47,798 nt of DNA from Bacillus sp. 522_BSPC (GTDB taxonomy: Bacteria; Bacillota; Bacilli; Bacillales; Cytobacillaceae). The stretch spans positions 1 to 47,798 of the forward strand of contig NZ_JVDT01000263.1 in NCBI RefSeq assembly GCF_001076885.1, in the 5' to 3' direction. Numbering within the stretch: the first letter of the stretch is position 1; the number at the start of each line of letters is the position of its first letter. Position numbers and translations under genes: made by a program. The notes under the pieces were generated by a model. The model did no database searches and was not told the origin of the DNA. It saw nothing but the letters and a program-made list of their open reading frames with translations. Below are positions 10,766 to 20,197 of the stretch, piece by piece.

Positions 10766-10780
10766 AAACAAATCAATGAA

Positions 10781-10864
10781 AAAACATGGAGATGTTCCTA
10801 AAGAGGAATCGCCTTTCTTAAAAAGGTGAGGAAAACAATGGGTTAAACATCTCTATGTTTTTTC
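10781..10864 (+). terminator. Terminator after metS
   Basis: AAAACATGGAGATGTT (10781-10796) pairs along 16 positions, with one G-T wobble, with AACATCTCTATGTTTT (10846-10861), and the T run continues. The loop is long and itself contains a small stem. Confidence 0.85.
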
Positions 10865-10949
10865 TTCTTACAGTATGAAAAAAAGAGGAATCAACATAAG
10901 CAATAAGCGATTGTAAGTATATCTAACAAAAGATGGAGGGAAGATTTTC

Positions 10950-11717
10950 ATGTTATTTGATACCCATACACATATTAACGCAGATGAGTTTCAAGAGGAT
11001 TTAGAAGAAGTTATAGAACGGGCAATGGATGCTGGGATGGAAAAGATGGTAGTTGTTGGATTTGATAGACCTACCATCACAAGAGCGATGGAGCTTATTG
11101 AGCAATATGAATTTGTTTATGCAAGTATAGGATGGCACCCAGTAGATGCAATTGATATGAAAGAAGAAGACTTAGTTTGGATTGAAGAGTTAGCTAAGCA
11201 TCCAAAAGTAATTGCAATTGGAGAAATGGGATTAGATTATCATTGGGATAAATCGCCAAAGGAAATTCAAAAAGAGGTATTCAGAAAACAAATTCAACTA
11301 GCAAAAAAAGTAAAACTTCCAATAATTATTCATAATCGTGAAGCAACAGCTGATATTGTAGAAATTTTAAAAGAGGAAGATGCGAAAGAAGTTGGAGGGA
11401 TTATGCACTGTTATGGTGGGAGTGTAGAAACTGCACTAGAATGCATAAATATGAATTTCTATATCTCGCTAGGTGGAACGGTGACTTTCAAAAATGCCCG
11501 GAAACCAAAAGAGGTTGCAGAAGCAGTTTCACTAGATCATTTATTAATTGAAACAGACTGTCCATATTTAGCGCCGACACCGTTTAGGGGTAAAAGAAAT
11601 GAACCGAGTTATGTAAAATTAGTGGCAGAGGAAATTGCTGCGATTAAAGGGATTTCTTATGAAGAGGTGGCTAGAAAAACAACAGAAAATGCAAAAAAAT
11701 TATTCGGCATAAACTGA
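10950..11717 (+). CDS. yabD: TatD-family metal-dependent DNase YabD
   Basis: This 255-residue TIM-barrel metallohydrolase belongs to the TatD family. The metal ligands are visible in order: DTHTH near the N terminus, GEMGLDYHWD, IIHNREA, MHCYGG and LLIETDCPYLAP. The C-terminal RGKRNEP is also conserved. Relatives have 3'-5' exonuclease or D-aminoacyl-tRNA deacylase activity, so the substrate is not fixed. The ATG follows GGAGGG. No clear terminator follows; a 0A-like box lies 8 bases after the stop. Confidence 0.93.
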   Translation: MLFDTHTHINADEFQEDLEEVIERAMDAGMEKMVVVGFDRPTITRAMELIEQYEFVYASIGWHPVDAIDMKEEDLVWIEELAKHPKVIAIGEMGLDYHWDKSPKEIQKEVFRKQIQLAKKVKLPIIIHNREATADIVEILKEEDAKEVGGIMHCYGGSVETALECINMNFYISLGGTVTFKNARKPKEVAEAVSLDHLLIETDCPYLAPTPFRGKRNEPSYVKLVAEEIAAIKGISYEEVARKTTENAKKLFGIN

Positions 11718-11725
11718 TAAAGATT

Positions 11726-11734
11726 TTTGTCGAA
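11726..11734 (+). promoter_or_regulatory. 0A-like box between yabD and yabE
   Basis: TTTGTCGAA is an exact match to the Spo0A consensus, about 155 bases before the yabE promoter. A nine-base match in AT-rich DNA is weak evidence alone. Confidence 0.3.
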
Positions 11735-11882
11735 TAACGAAAAAGTTTGTCTGAAATTCACCTTATTTTTAATCATTCTACATCGCTTTCTTTTCTCATA
11801 GACTAATTATGTCGAGATTTCTTTCTTTCCTTTCGCTTGTTTTTTTTGCATAATAAGAAATACGTTCAAAGATTCTTAAGGG

Positions 11883-11911
11883 TTGACAGCAGACATGATA
11901 CTCTATATAAT
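11883..11911 (+). promoter_or_regulatory. Consensus sigma-A promoter of yabE
   Basis: TTGACA and TATAAT are separated by exactly 17 bases. Transcription should begin about 11918, only a few bases before the AAAGGAGG ribosome site at 11924-11931. Confidence 0.88.
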
Positions 11912-11954
11912 CACTCCGAGAGAAAAGGAGGCGTTTTTCATCGTAATCCAAAAC

Positions 11955-13136
11955 ATGAAAAACCTGTTTTCGAAATCTTTGAGCAGGAAAAAGGTGTCCA
12001 TCTTTTTAGCTAGTTTCATCGTTTTTGCAAGTAGCTTAGGCTTTATAATTTATGAAACTACTAAAAATACTGTGGCGCTGACGCTAAATGGTAAAGAACA
12101 AATCATCGAGACGCACTCATCTACTATAAAACAAATATTTGATGACTTGGACATTGCTATTGGCTCAAAAGATTATGTGTTTCCCTCGTTAAACACAAAG
12201 GTTACAGATAACCTTGAAGTTGTCTGGAAGAAAGCTAAACAGGTTGAATTGCAAAAAGACGACGAGAAGAAAACGGTTTGGACAACAGTAGATACTGTTA
12301 AGGAGTTTTTAGAAGAACAAAAAATTTCTTTGAACGAGCATGATCAGATCAATCAGAAAGAAACTAACGCTATAGAACATAATATGGAAGTTGTCGTACA
12401 TACAGCATTTCCAGTCACACTAGTAGACGCAGGAAAGAAAAAACAAGTATGGTCCACTTCGACTACGGTCGCTGACTTTTTAACACAACATGAGATATCA
12501 CTTGCTAAATTAGACCGAGTTGAACCAGATCTAAAAGAAAAAGTGAAAGAGGAAACTGTTGTAAATATAAAAAGAATAGAAAAGGTCACCGATGTAGTGG
12601 AACAACCGATTAACTTTGCCGTTATTACCCAAAAGGACGATAATCTTCCGGCAGGTACTGAGAAGATACTGAAAAAGGGCACAGAAGGATTAGTCTCTAA
12701 AAAGTATGAAGTTACCAAGGAAAATGGCAAAGAGATTTCCCGGAAATTACTCAGTGAAACAACAGTGAAAGAAAAGCAGGACAAAATTGTATCTGTTGGA
12801 ACAAAAGGCGATGTCATACAACTAGCATCCCGAGGAGAAGAAAGCGGGAAAGAAGTGTACGTCAATTCAACAGCATATACTGCTAGTTGTAATGGATGTT
12901 CTGGCCGAACGGCTACTGGAATTGATCTGAAAGCTAATCCAAATGCAAAAGTAATTGCTGTCGACCCAAGTTTTATCCCATTAGGAACAAAGGTTTATGT
13001 TGAAGGCTATGGCTATGCTGTTGCAGGTGATACAGGTGGAAGCGTGAAAGGACAGAAAATCGATGTTTTCTTTTCTTCAAAAGCAGAAGCTTACCGTTGG
13101 GGTAACAGGCAAGTTATGATAAAAATAATTAATTAG
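11955..13136 (+). CDS. yabE: YabE, cell-wall-binding protein with G5 and 3D domains
   Basis: YabE resembles resuscitation-promoting-factor-like proteins and is thought to act on peptidoglycan. A single N-terminal membrane segment covers about residues 14-36. Three DUF348 repeats follow (motifs VALTLNGKEQ, VELQKDDEKK, VTLVDAGKKK), then a G5 domain (about 235-310), then a C-terminal 3D domain with its three aspartates in AVDPSFIPLGT, AGDTGG and KIDVFF. Start choice is open. The promoter excludes the TTG at 11883. The ATG used here has no ribosome site at normal distance, whereas AAAGGAGG is ideally placed for an in-frame ATC at 11940. Confidence 0.9.
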   Translation: MKNLFSKSLSRKKVSIFLASFIVFASSLGFIIYETTKNTVALTLNGKEQIIETHSSTIKQIFDDLDIAIGSKDYVFPSLNTKVTDNLEVVWKKAKQVELQKDDEKKTVWTTVDTVKEFLEEQKISLNEHDQINQKETNAIEHNMEVVVHTAFPVTLVDAGKKKQVWSTSTTVADFLTQHEISLAKLDRVEPDLKEKVKEETVVNIKRIEKVTDVVEQPINFAVITQKDDNLPAGTEKILKKGTEGLVSKKYEVTKENGKEISRKLLSETTVKEKQDKIVSVGTKGDVIQLASRGEESGKEVYVNSTAYTASCNGCSGRTATGIDLKANPNAKVIAVDPSFIPLGTKVYVEGYGYAVAGDTGGSVKGQKIDVFFSSKAEAYRWGNRQVMIKIIN

Positions 13137-13194
13137 CAATCAATAAATCTAGACACTTTATTACCTATTTAAAGGATAAAAAGATAGCTAATCT

Positions 13195-13225
13195 GGCAGA
13201 GGAATCAATTCCTCTGTCTTTTTCT
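13195..13225 (+). terminator. Terminator after yabE
   Basis: CAGAGGA and TCCTCTG form a stem around ATCAAT, followed by a TCTTTTTCTTT tract. Confidence 0.85.
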
Positions 13226-13277
13226 TTGCTTTTGTTCACATTTTCTCACATAATAACTAGTCACAACAAATCGCCGT

Positions 13278-13305
13278 TTGTTAAAACATAAATATTAGCT
13301 ATAAT
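13278..13305 (+). promoter_or_regulatory. Probable sigma-A promoter of rnmV-rsmA
   Basis: A perfect TATAAT has TTGTTA 16 bases upstream. It lies about 105 bases before rnmV and after the yabE terminator. Confidence 0.5.
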
Positions 13306-13409
13306 GATAGTGATTATAAATATTTCTCTCTCTGTATATATAGACGTTTCATGTTACAATTATGTTTCATTTTTTTTTCAAATTTTATAAATTATTTTTT
13401 GGAGGTTCC

Positions 13410-14844
<1,435 letters not shown>

Positions 14845-14855
14845 TGAGTAGAAAT

Positions 14856-14926
14856 AGATGTACAGATGATTTTCTTTTCCCTAAAAGAATGACTGGGGAG
14901 AGAAGCTTTCTGTTCATCTTTTTTTG
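14856..14926 (+). terminator. Terminator after rsmA
   Basis: AGATGTACAGA (14856) pairs with TCTGTTCATCT (14909) with one mismatch; a seven-T run follows. Confidence 0.72.
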
Positions 14927-14977
14927 TTGTTGATGAAAATAGCCTTTTATGTTTTCGTTCTTCTCTTTTGAATTGCT

Positions 14978-15006
14978 CACAACTTTCTAGACATATGCAT
15001 AATTTA
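14978..15006 (+). promoter_or_regulatory. Sigma-K promoter of yabG
   Basis: CACA (mother-cell sigma-K -35 form mACm) is followed after 16 bases by CATAATTTA, which fits CATAnnnTA. In B. subtilis yabG is transcribed by sigma K. Confidence 0.75.
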
Positions 15007-15072
15007 TCAGAGATAGATTTTGAATACTAATAACCACTCAGAAACGTGTTTGGGTTAATTGGAGTGACGACA

Positions 15073-15957
15073 GTGGCTGTAAACATCATGGATATCGTCG
15101 GAAGAGAATCATATCAATGCGATATGTTATTTCGAATAATTGATATGAAAGAGGTAAATGGTCAAAAAATCGCTATTCTTTATGGGGAGGATTTTCGTCT
15201 TATTGCAGATGCTCCATATGAGGATTTAGTGTTAATTAATCAACCGATGCAACGGAAAATTTCACAAAAGGTCCAGTTGATGGAGGAGCAATCTCTCCAA
15301 TTATTTCGACAAGATGTGAATCTCTTAAGAAGAAAACAGGAGTATCAAGTAACAGAGGCATACAGCAAACCTTCCAACTATTTTCAACTACCAGGCAAAG
15401 TGCTGCATATTGATGGCGATCCTAATTATTTAAACAAATGTTTAACTTTATATGAAAAAATTGGAATCCCTGTAAATGGAGTTCATTGCCATGAAAAAGA
15501 GATGCCCAGTAAAATAAGCAGTCTTTTGGATTATTATCGTCCAGATATCCTTGTTATAACAGGGCATGATGCCTATTCTAAGGCGTTAGGGGAGAAAAAC
15601 GATATTAATGCATACCGACATTCAAAATACTTTGTACAGACCGTCAGAGAAGCGAGAAAGAAACTTCCTAATTTAGATCAATTAGTTATTTTTGCTGGTG
15701 CCTGTCAATCTCACTTTGAGTCCCTTATCTATGCAGGTGCTAATTTCGCAAGCTCTCCTTCGAGGGTAAATATTCATGCACTTGATCCGGTTTATATTGT
15801 TGCAAAGATTAGTTTTACGCCATTTATGGAACGAGTAAATGTTTGGGATGTATTAAGGAATACCTTAACTGGCGAAAAAGGGTTAGGTGGAATAGAAACC
15901 AAAGGAGTTCTTCGAACAGGTATGCCATATCATACGAATCAATCAGAAGAAGGGTAA
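15073..15957 (+). CDS. yabG: YabG, sporulation coat protease
   Basis: YabG is a cysteine protease made late in the mother cell that trims coat proteins such as SpoIVA and SafA. The C-terminal two thirds is highly conserved: VLHIDGDPNYLNKCL, GVHCHEKEMP, DILVITGHDAYSK, LVIFAGACQSHFESL and SSPSRVNIHALDPVYI. The GTG at 15073 is chosen because GGAGTGA precedes it and the 294-residue product then aligns at its N terminus with B. subtilis YabG. Earlier in-frame GTG codons at 15046 and 15064 lack this. The sigma-K promoter is 67 bases upstream and a very long terminator follows. Confidence 0.94.
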   Translation: MAVNIMDIVGRESYQCDMLFRIIDMKEVNGQKIAILYGEDFRLIADAPYEDLVLINQPMQRKISQKVQLMEEQSLQLFRQDVNLLRRKQEYQVTEAYSKPSNYFQLPGKVLHIDGDPNYLNKCLTLYEKIGIPVNGVHCHEKEMPSKISSLLDYYRPDILVITGHDAYSKALGEKNDINAYRHSKYFVQTVREARKKLPNLDQLVIFAGACQSHFESLIYAGANFASSPSRVNIHALDPVYIVAKISFTPFMERVNVWDVLRNTLTGEKGLGGIETKGVLRTGMPYHTNQSEEG

Positions 15958-15966
15958 ATAAATGGA

Positions 15967-16037
15967 ACACACAGGATGATAATAGCTTAAGCAAGCATAG
16001 CAGGACTGCTTAAGCTATCCATCCTGTGTGTTTCTTT
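15967..16037 (+). terminator. Long-stem terminator after yabG
   Basis: ACACACAGGATG and ATAGCTTAAGCA pair with TGCTTAAGCTAT and CATCCTGTGTGT, giving a stem of about 24 pairs with a small interruption, followed by a short T-rich tract. Confidence 0.8.
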
Positions 16038-16170
16038 GTTGATTCAGTTAAGATTATCATGCATCCTTTTTCCAGCAGTTTAAAAAAATCAAATTTTTCT
16101 ACATATTTATCTTTACGTCGTGCATACTAATCTTTGTTGAAAAATTGGAGAAAAATAAGAATAAAAAATA

Positions 16171-16200
16171 TTGACAACTTCCAAAAAAGACTGTTATAAT
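16171..16200 (+). promoter_or_regulatory. veg promoter P1
   Basis: TTGACA and TATAAT, 18 bases apart, with a TGn extension before the -10. This is a near-ideal vegetative promoter, in line with the known high activity of veg promoters. Confidence 0.85.
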
Positions 16201-16212
16201 TTATGTTTTTAT

Positions 16213-16241
16213 TTGACTCTGTTATGTCAGTGTGATATACT
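16213..16241 (+). promoter_or_regulatory. veg promoter P2
   Basis: TTGACT and TATACT are 17 bases apart, again with TGn before the -10. It starts 13 bases after P1 ends and would initiate just before the ribosome site. Confidence 0.7.
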
Positions 16242-16262
16242 TTACACAGTGAGGTGGACCGA

Positions 16263-16526
16263 ATGGCAAAAACATTATCAGATATAAAAAAGGCTCTTGA
16301 TTCAAATTTAGGAAAAAGGCTTATGCTGAAGGCAAATGGCGGTCGTCGTAAGACAATTGAGCGTTCTGGCGTGTTGGCAGAGACTTATCCATCTGTGTTT
16401 GTAGTGGAGTTAGATCAGGATGAAAATGCATTTGAACGTGTATCATACAGCTATGCAGATGTTTTAACAGAAACGGTTCAAATTACCTTCTTTGAGGATA
16501 CATCAGGACAAGTTGCTTTAAGCTAA
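16263..16526 (+). CDS. veg: Veg protein
   Basis: Veg is a small, abundant Firmicutes protein linked in B. subtilis to biofilm-matrix gene control through SinR; its biochemistry is unclear. The 87-residue product starts [19 protein letters not shown] and contains the invariant [15 protein letters not shown] and [14 protein letters not shown]. The ATG after GAGGTGG matches B. subtilis Veg; a GTG three codons earlier overlaps that ribosome site and is rejected. Two tandem strong promoters and a terminator make it a single-gene transcript. Confidence 0.96.
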   Translation: MAKTLSDIKKALDSNLGKRLMLKANGGRRKTIERSGVLAETYPSVFVVELDQDENAFERVSYSYADVLTETVQITFFEDTSGQVALS

Positions 16527-16553
16527 CTATATATTGCTTGAAAGCATTAAGCG

Positions 16554-16582
16554 GCAGTAAACGATTTGTTTGCTGCTTTTTT
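16554..16582 (+). terminator. Terminator after veg
   Basis: GCAGTAAAC pairs with GTTTGCTGC (one wobble) and is followed by six T residues. Confidence 0.8.
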
Positions 16583-16670
16583 CATGCAATAAAAATGGAA
16601 GCATGGCCATTTTTTAATAAAGTCAGCTGTGAATGTATAAATAAGTATCGCTTCTGGCAACAAATAGATA

Positions 16671-16700
16671 ACATGAAAAACTAATGATAGTTACATACTA
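16671..16700 (+). promoter_or_regulatory. Sigma-G promoter of sspF
   Basis: ACATG and CATACTA are separated by 18 bases. The sigma-G consensus is GHATR, N18, CATNHTA, so nine of ten specified positions or more agree. Confidence 0.65.
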
Positions 16701-16734
16701 AATCTACCGTGGGTGATGAAAGGAGAGATTCACT

Positions 16735-16917
16735 ATGGGTAGACGAAGAGGAATTATGTCTGAAGGATTAAAAGAAGAATTGGCAAAAGAACTTGGTTTC
16801 TATGATGTGGTCCAACAAGAGGGCTGGGGCGGTATTCGTGCAAGAGACGCAGGGAATATGGTCAAAAGAGCAATAGAAATTGCAGAACAAAGTCTTCTTA
16901 CTCAAAATAAAGAGTAA
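16735..16917 (+). CDS. sspF: SspF, alpha/beta-type small acid-soluble spore protein
   Basis: The 60-residue protein belongs to the minor alpha/beta SASP group that coats and protects spore [12 protein letters not shown] at the N terminus and [21 protein letters not shown] are the SspF hallmarks. Unlike the major SASPs it has no clear GPR cleavage motif. GAAAGGAGAG sets the start. A sigma-G promoter lies just upstream and a long stem terminator downstream, so it is an isolated forespore gene. Confidence 0.94.
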   Translation: MGRRRGIMSEGLKEELAKELGFYDVVQQEGWGGIRARDAGNMVKRAIEIAEQSLLTQNKE

Positions 16918-16984
16918 CTTCAACATCACTTAACGTCCATCTTTTTTATATTATAATCACAATGGATTTACTCACGGTAACAAT

Positions 16985-17054
16985 AGGATCTATCATTAGC
17001 TACTATCTATATTCCAAAATATAGATAGAAAGGATAATGATAGATCCTTTTTTA
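16985..17054 (+). terminator. Terminator after sspF
   Basis: AGGATCTATCATTA pairs perfectly with TAATGATAGATCCT, with an inner stem CTATCTATATT/AATATAGATAG, and a T7 run follows. Confidence 0.88.
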
Positions 17055-17117
17055 TTCGAAGATGAATGAGTTAATATTACCTATAAAATCATGATAATAA
17101 TTCAGGAAATCATAATC

Positions 17118-17135
17118 TCTATTACATGTAATAGA
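17118..17135. promoter_or_regulatory. Perfect 18-bp palindrome, possible operator before ispE
   Basis: TCTATTACATGTAATAGA reads identically on both strands. It lies 12 bases before a TAAAAT -10 candidate (17147-17152), where the -35 would be. The binding factor is unknown. Confidence 0.45.
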
Positions 17136-17320
17136 CTAATTTGTGGTAAAATCACTATATCGAAATAGAAGATTAGATGAGCATAATGCTTAGATAGGTA
17201 CGGAATAAGGAAAAGATAGAGTTCGTCTAGCCTACTATTATTACCTCCTTCCAAGGAAAGCTGTTTTCTTTAGTGAGAGGAAAAAAGTAAATGATGAAAT
17301 TTGTTAAGTGGGTGGAAATA
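17136..17320 (+). other. Remainder of the sspF-ispE gap
   Basis: Beyond the palindrome and the weak TAAAAT box, I see no gene, strong promoter or terminator. The stretch just before ispE includes in-frame ATG codons that I judge not to be the start. Confidence 0.4.
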
Positions 17321-18190
17321 TTGAAGCTTTTGGTTAAAGCGCCAGCTAAAATCAATTTGTCATTGGATGTGCTTCGTAAGAGACCTGATGGGTATCATGA
17401 AGTAGAAATGATTATGACAACAATTGATTTAGCAGATAGAATTGAGCTAGCACTGCTAGATAGCGATGTAATAAAAATAACTTCTCTTAATAGATTTGTT
17501 CCTGATGACCAACGTAATCTTGCTTATCAAGCAGCAAATATATTAAAAGAAAAGTTCCGTGTAAAGAAGGGGGTAGAAATAAAAATAGAAAAGAACATCC
17601 CTGTGGCAGCTGGCTTAGCTGGAGGAAGCAGTGATGCGGCGGCAGTATTACGCGGTCTAAATAAGTTATGGGGTTTAGGGCTAACATTAGATGAGTTAGC
17701 GATAATTGGGGCTGAAATAGGATCTGATGTGTCTTTCTGTGTCTACGGAGGAACCGCACTTGCAACTGGAAGAGGAGAAATCATTAAGGAATTACCTGCA
17801 CCTCCAGTTTGTTGGGTTATTTTAGCGAAACCATTTATTGGTGTATCAACAGCTGATATTTATAAAAGACTAGATGTAGAGACAATTGAGCATCCAAATA
17901 CGGAAAAAATGATTGAGTCAATTTCATCCAAGGATTATGATTTAATGTGTGAGTGTGTAGGGAATGTACTAGAAAATGTCACTTTATCCTTATATCCTGA
18001 GGTTGCCCAAATAAAAGAGCAAATTTGTAAGTTTGGGGCAGATACAGTACTTATGAGCGGAAGTGGCCCTACGGTTTTCGGATTAATTCAACATGATTCA
18101 AGAATGAACCGTGTTTACAACGGATTAAGAGGATTTTGTGACCAAGTATTTGCAGTTAGAATGATTGGACAGCGACATACTCTTGATTAA
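17321..18190 (+). CDS. ispE: 4-diphosphocytidyl-2-C-methyl-D-erythritol kinase
   Basis: IspE is the GHMP-superfamily kinase that phosphorylates CDP-methylerythritol in the non-mevalonate isoprenoid pathway. The ATP-binding motif [15 protein letters not shown] and the C-terminal [12 protein letters not shown] are characteristic, as is [12 protein letters not shown] at the N terminus. The TTG at 17321, after GGTGGA, gives 289 residues, the length of the B. subtilis enzyme. ATG codons at 17291 and 17294 would add ten residues with a less well-placed AGAGG. Its stop codon overlaps the first PurBox of purR. Confidence 0.93.
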   Translation: MKLLVKAPAKINLSLDVLRKRPDGYHEVEMIMTTIDLADRIELALLDSDVIKITSLNRFVPDDQRNLAYQAANILKEKFRVKKGVEIKIEKNIPVAAGLAGGSSDAAAVLRGLNKLWGLGLTLDELAIIGAEIGSDVSFCVYGGTALATGRGEIIKELPAPPVCWVILAKPFIGVSTADIYKRLDVETIEHPNTEKMIESISSKDYDLMCECVGNVLENVTLSLYPEVAQIKEQICKFGADTVLMSGSGPTVFGLIQHDSRMNRVYNGLRGFCDQVFAVRMIGQRHTLD

Positions 18191-18232
18191 ATCCGTATAA
18201 TAATGTAATATTGTCCTTAAATATTCGGATTT
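18189..18232. promoter_or_regulatory. Inverted PurBox pair before purR
   Basis: AAATCCGTATAAT (18189-18201) matches the PurBox AWWWCCGAACWWT at 11 of 13 positions. On the other strand AAATCCGAATATT (18220-18232) matches at 12 of 13. They face each other across 18 bases, close to the 16-17 known for PurR operators, suggesting autoregulation. Confidence 0.6.
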
Positions 18233-18245
18233 TGGGGGTTCTGTT

Positions 18246-19067
18246 ATGAAGTTTCGTCGTAGTGAACGTTTAATAGACATGACGAATTACTTGCTGGAGC
18301 ATCCTAGGCAATTAGTGTCTCTTTCTTATTTTGCAGAAAAATACAGTTCGGCCAAGTCTTCTATAAGTGAAGATTTGGCTATTATTAAGGAAACTTTTGA
18401 GCAAAGAGGAATAGGGACGTTACATACATTGCCAGGAGCTGCTGGTGGAGTAAAGTATCAAGTAAGAGTCAGTGAAGAGGAAGCAAAACCATTTGTTGAG
18501 GAGCTTTGCGATTTAATTAAAAGCCCGGAAAGACTATTGCCAGGTGGATACCTATATATGAACGATATATTAGGCAACACGGCTATCGTTCAAAAAGTAG
18601 GTAGGCTTTTTGCATCAGCTTTTGCTGATACGGATATAGATGTAGTCATGACAGTAGCAACAAAGGGAATTCCTTTGGCGTATGCAGTAGGGAATTATTT
18701 AAATGTTCCTGTAGTTATGGTTAGAAGAGATAGTAAAGTAACAGAAGGTTCTACTGTAAGTATCAACTATGTTTCTGGTTCTACTAAAAGAATTCAAACG
18801 ATGCTATTGTCAAAAAGAAGCTTGGAAGATGGTTCAAAAGTTTTGATTGTGGATGACTTTATGAAAGCTGGTGGTACCATCAATGGTATGATTAGCTTGT
18901 TAGAGGAATTCAATGCAAGTGTTGCAGGAATAGCAGTATTAGTTGAGGCAGAAGAAGCGGAAGAAAGATTAGTAGATGATTATTTATCACTAGTGAAATT
19001 ATCAGGCGTTGATGTGAAAGAAAAGAAAATTTCAGTGAAAAATGGCAATTATTTTGACAAAAAATAG
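18246..19067 (+). CDS. purR: PurR, purine operon repressor
   Basis: PurR represses purine biosynthesis genes and is released by PRPP. An N-terminal winged-helix domain (about 1-74, with [20 protein letters not shown]) precedes a phosphoribosyltransferase-like domain. The PRPP loop [13 protein letters not shown] has the acidic pair Asp203/Asp204 at the B. subtilis positions. Length is 273 residues. GGGGGT precedes the ATG. The inverted PurBox pair lies immediately upstream. ridA follows 20 bases later. Confidence 0.96.
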   Translation: MKFRRSERLIDMTNYLLEHPRQLVSLSYFAEKYSSAKSSISEDLAIIKETFEQRGIGTLHTLPGAAGGVKYQVRVSEEEAKPFVEELCDLIKSPERLLPGGYLYMNDILGNTAIVQKVGRLFASAFADTDIDVVMTVATKGIPLAYAVGNYLNVPVVMVRRDSKVTEGSTVSINYVSGSTKRIQTMLLSKRSLEDGSKVLIVDDFMKAGGTINGMISLLEEFNASVAGIAVLVEAEEAEERLVDDYLSLVKLSGVDVKEKKISVKNGNYFDKK

Positions 19068-19087
19068 ATCTTAGGGGGAAAAGACAC

Positions 19088-19462
19088 ATGAAAGTTGTTC
19101 AAACAAGTAATGCACCAGCAGCTATCGGGCCATATTCTCAAGGTATTATTGTTAATAATCTGTTTTTCAGTTCAGGTCAAATTCCTTTAACTGCTGAAGG
19201 GACCTTAATCGAGGGAGACGTTCAGACACAGACACATCAAGTATTTAAAAATTTAGCTGCCGTTTTAAAAGAAGCGGGGGCATCGTTTGAAACGGTTGTT
19301 AAAGCGACTGTATTTATTAAAAATATGGAAGACTTTCAAGCAATTAATGAGGTATATGGGGAATATTTCTCAACGCATAAACCTGCTCGATCTTGTGTAG
19401 AGGTAGCAAGGTTACCGAAAGATGTATTGGTTGAAATCGAGGTAATTGCTCTTTGTAAGTAA
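19088..19462 (+). CDS. ridA: RidA, 2-iminobutanoate/2-iminopropanoate deaminase
   Basis: RidA hydrolyses reactive enamine/imine intermediates released by PLP enzymes such as threonine dehydratase. The 124-residue protein shows the family signature: AIGPYSQGI near the start and [22 protein letters not shown] with the carboxylate-binding arginine. In B. subtilis it is YabJ, once linked to purine regulation because of its position after purR; that arrangement is kept here. GGGGG precedes the ATG. Confidence 0.95.
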   Translation: MKVVQTSNAPAAIGPYSQGIIVNNLFFSSGQIPLTAEGTLIEGDVQTQTHQVFKNLAAVLKEAGASFETVVKATVFIKNMEDFQAINEVYGEYFSTHKPARSCVEVARLPKDVLVEIEVIALCK

Positions 19463-19505
19463 GGTAATTCATATGAAGAATAGTCGAAGTTTTAGTGAAA
19501 AAGCG

Positions 19506-19532
19506 AGGATTTTATCACTTTTCGGCAATTTT
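19506..19532 (+). promoter_or_regulatory. Sigma-H-like promoter of spoVG
   Basis: GCGAGGATTT fits the sigma-H -35 (RnAGGAWWW). The -10 region at 12 bases is GGCAATTTT, one base off the expected GAATT core. In B. subtilis spoVG is a classical sigma-H gene with AGGATTT at its -35. Confidence 0.6.
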
Positions 19533-19644
19533 TCTTTATTTTATCCGAAATATTCTAAAAAATTTCGCCTTTTAAGAAGGAGTTATGAAAGTTCTGTTGA
19601 ATTTATTAACTAGATTTTATCTTCTAGTAAAGGTGGTGAACAGG

Positions 19645-19935
19645 ATGGAAGTAACTGATGTAAGGCTACGCCGAGTTAATACGGATGGACGAATGAGAGC
19701 TATTGCCTCTATTACACTAGATAATGAATTTGTTGTTCACGATATTAGGGTAATTGATGGAAATAATGGATTATTTGTAGCGATGCCAAGTAAGCGAACA
19801 CCGGATGGTGAATTTAGAGATATCGCTCATCCAATTAACTCTGGTACAAGAGGAAAAATCCAGGAAGCAGTTTTGGCAGAATACCACCGCCTGGGTGAAT
19901 TAGAAATTGAATTTGAAGAAGCTGGAGCTTCCTAA
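19645..19935 (+). CDS. spoVG: SpoVG, RNA/DNA-binding regulator
   Basis: SpoVG binds nucleic acid and affects asymmetric division and, in other Firmicutes, virulence and capsule genes. The start at [20 protein letters not shown], after AAGGTGGTGA, gives 96 residues, the family length; an earlier in-frame ATG at 19585 is rejected. The conserved core [20 protein letters not shown] and the [17 protein letters not shown] loop are intact. It is preceded by a sigma-H-like promoter and followed by a terminator. Confidence 0.96.
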   Translation: MEVTDVRLRRVNTDGRMRAIASITLDNEFVVHDIRVIDGNNGLFVAMPSKRTPDGEFRDIAHPINSGTRGKIQEAVLAEYHRLGELEIEFEEAGAS

Positions 19936-19949
19936 AATAATCTGCAGCT

Positions 19950-19984
19950 AGAGCCTACTTCCTAAGAGTAAGGCTCTTTTTTTT
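19950..19984 (+). terminator. Terminator after spoVG
   Basis: AGAGCC (with TAC) pairs with GTAAGGCTCT with a one-base bulge; eight T residues follow. Confidence 0.8.
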
Positions 19985-20197
19985 ACCTATTAAAAAGCGG
20001 TTGAGATACAAAGCAGTAAAATAAGCACTATATAGCACAAAGAGAATTATACATATAGGTCATAATAAATGTATTACACTTCTATATACCCCTTTATTTT
20101 CCAATGAAAACCTCTTTTACTTTTAGTATCATAAAATAGTTAAGAAATAATTTATATCCCTGACTTTTTCGGTATATTTAATCCGTTTCATGTAGAG

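Noticed and set aside
12353-12865. 170-codon open frame on the strand opposite yabE
   Set aside because: Rich in Ser/Thr/Phe as expected from the complement of Lys/Glu-rich coding DNA, no ribosome site and no family motif. An antisense RNA at yabE is known in B. subtilis, but I saw no convincing promoter for one here.
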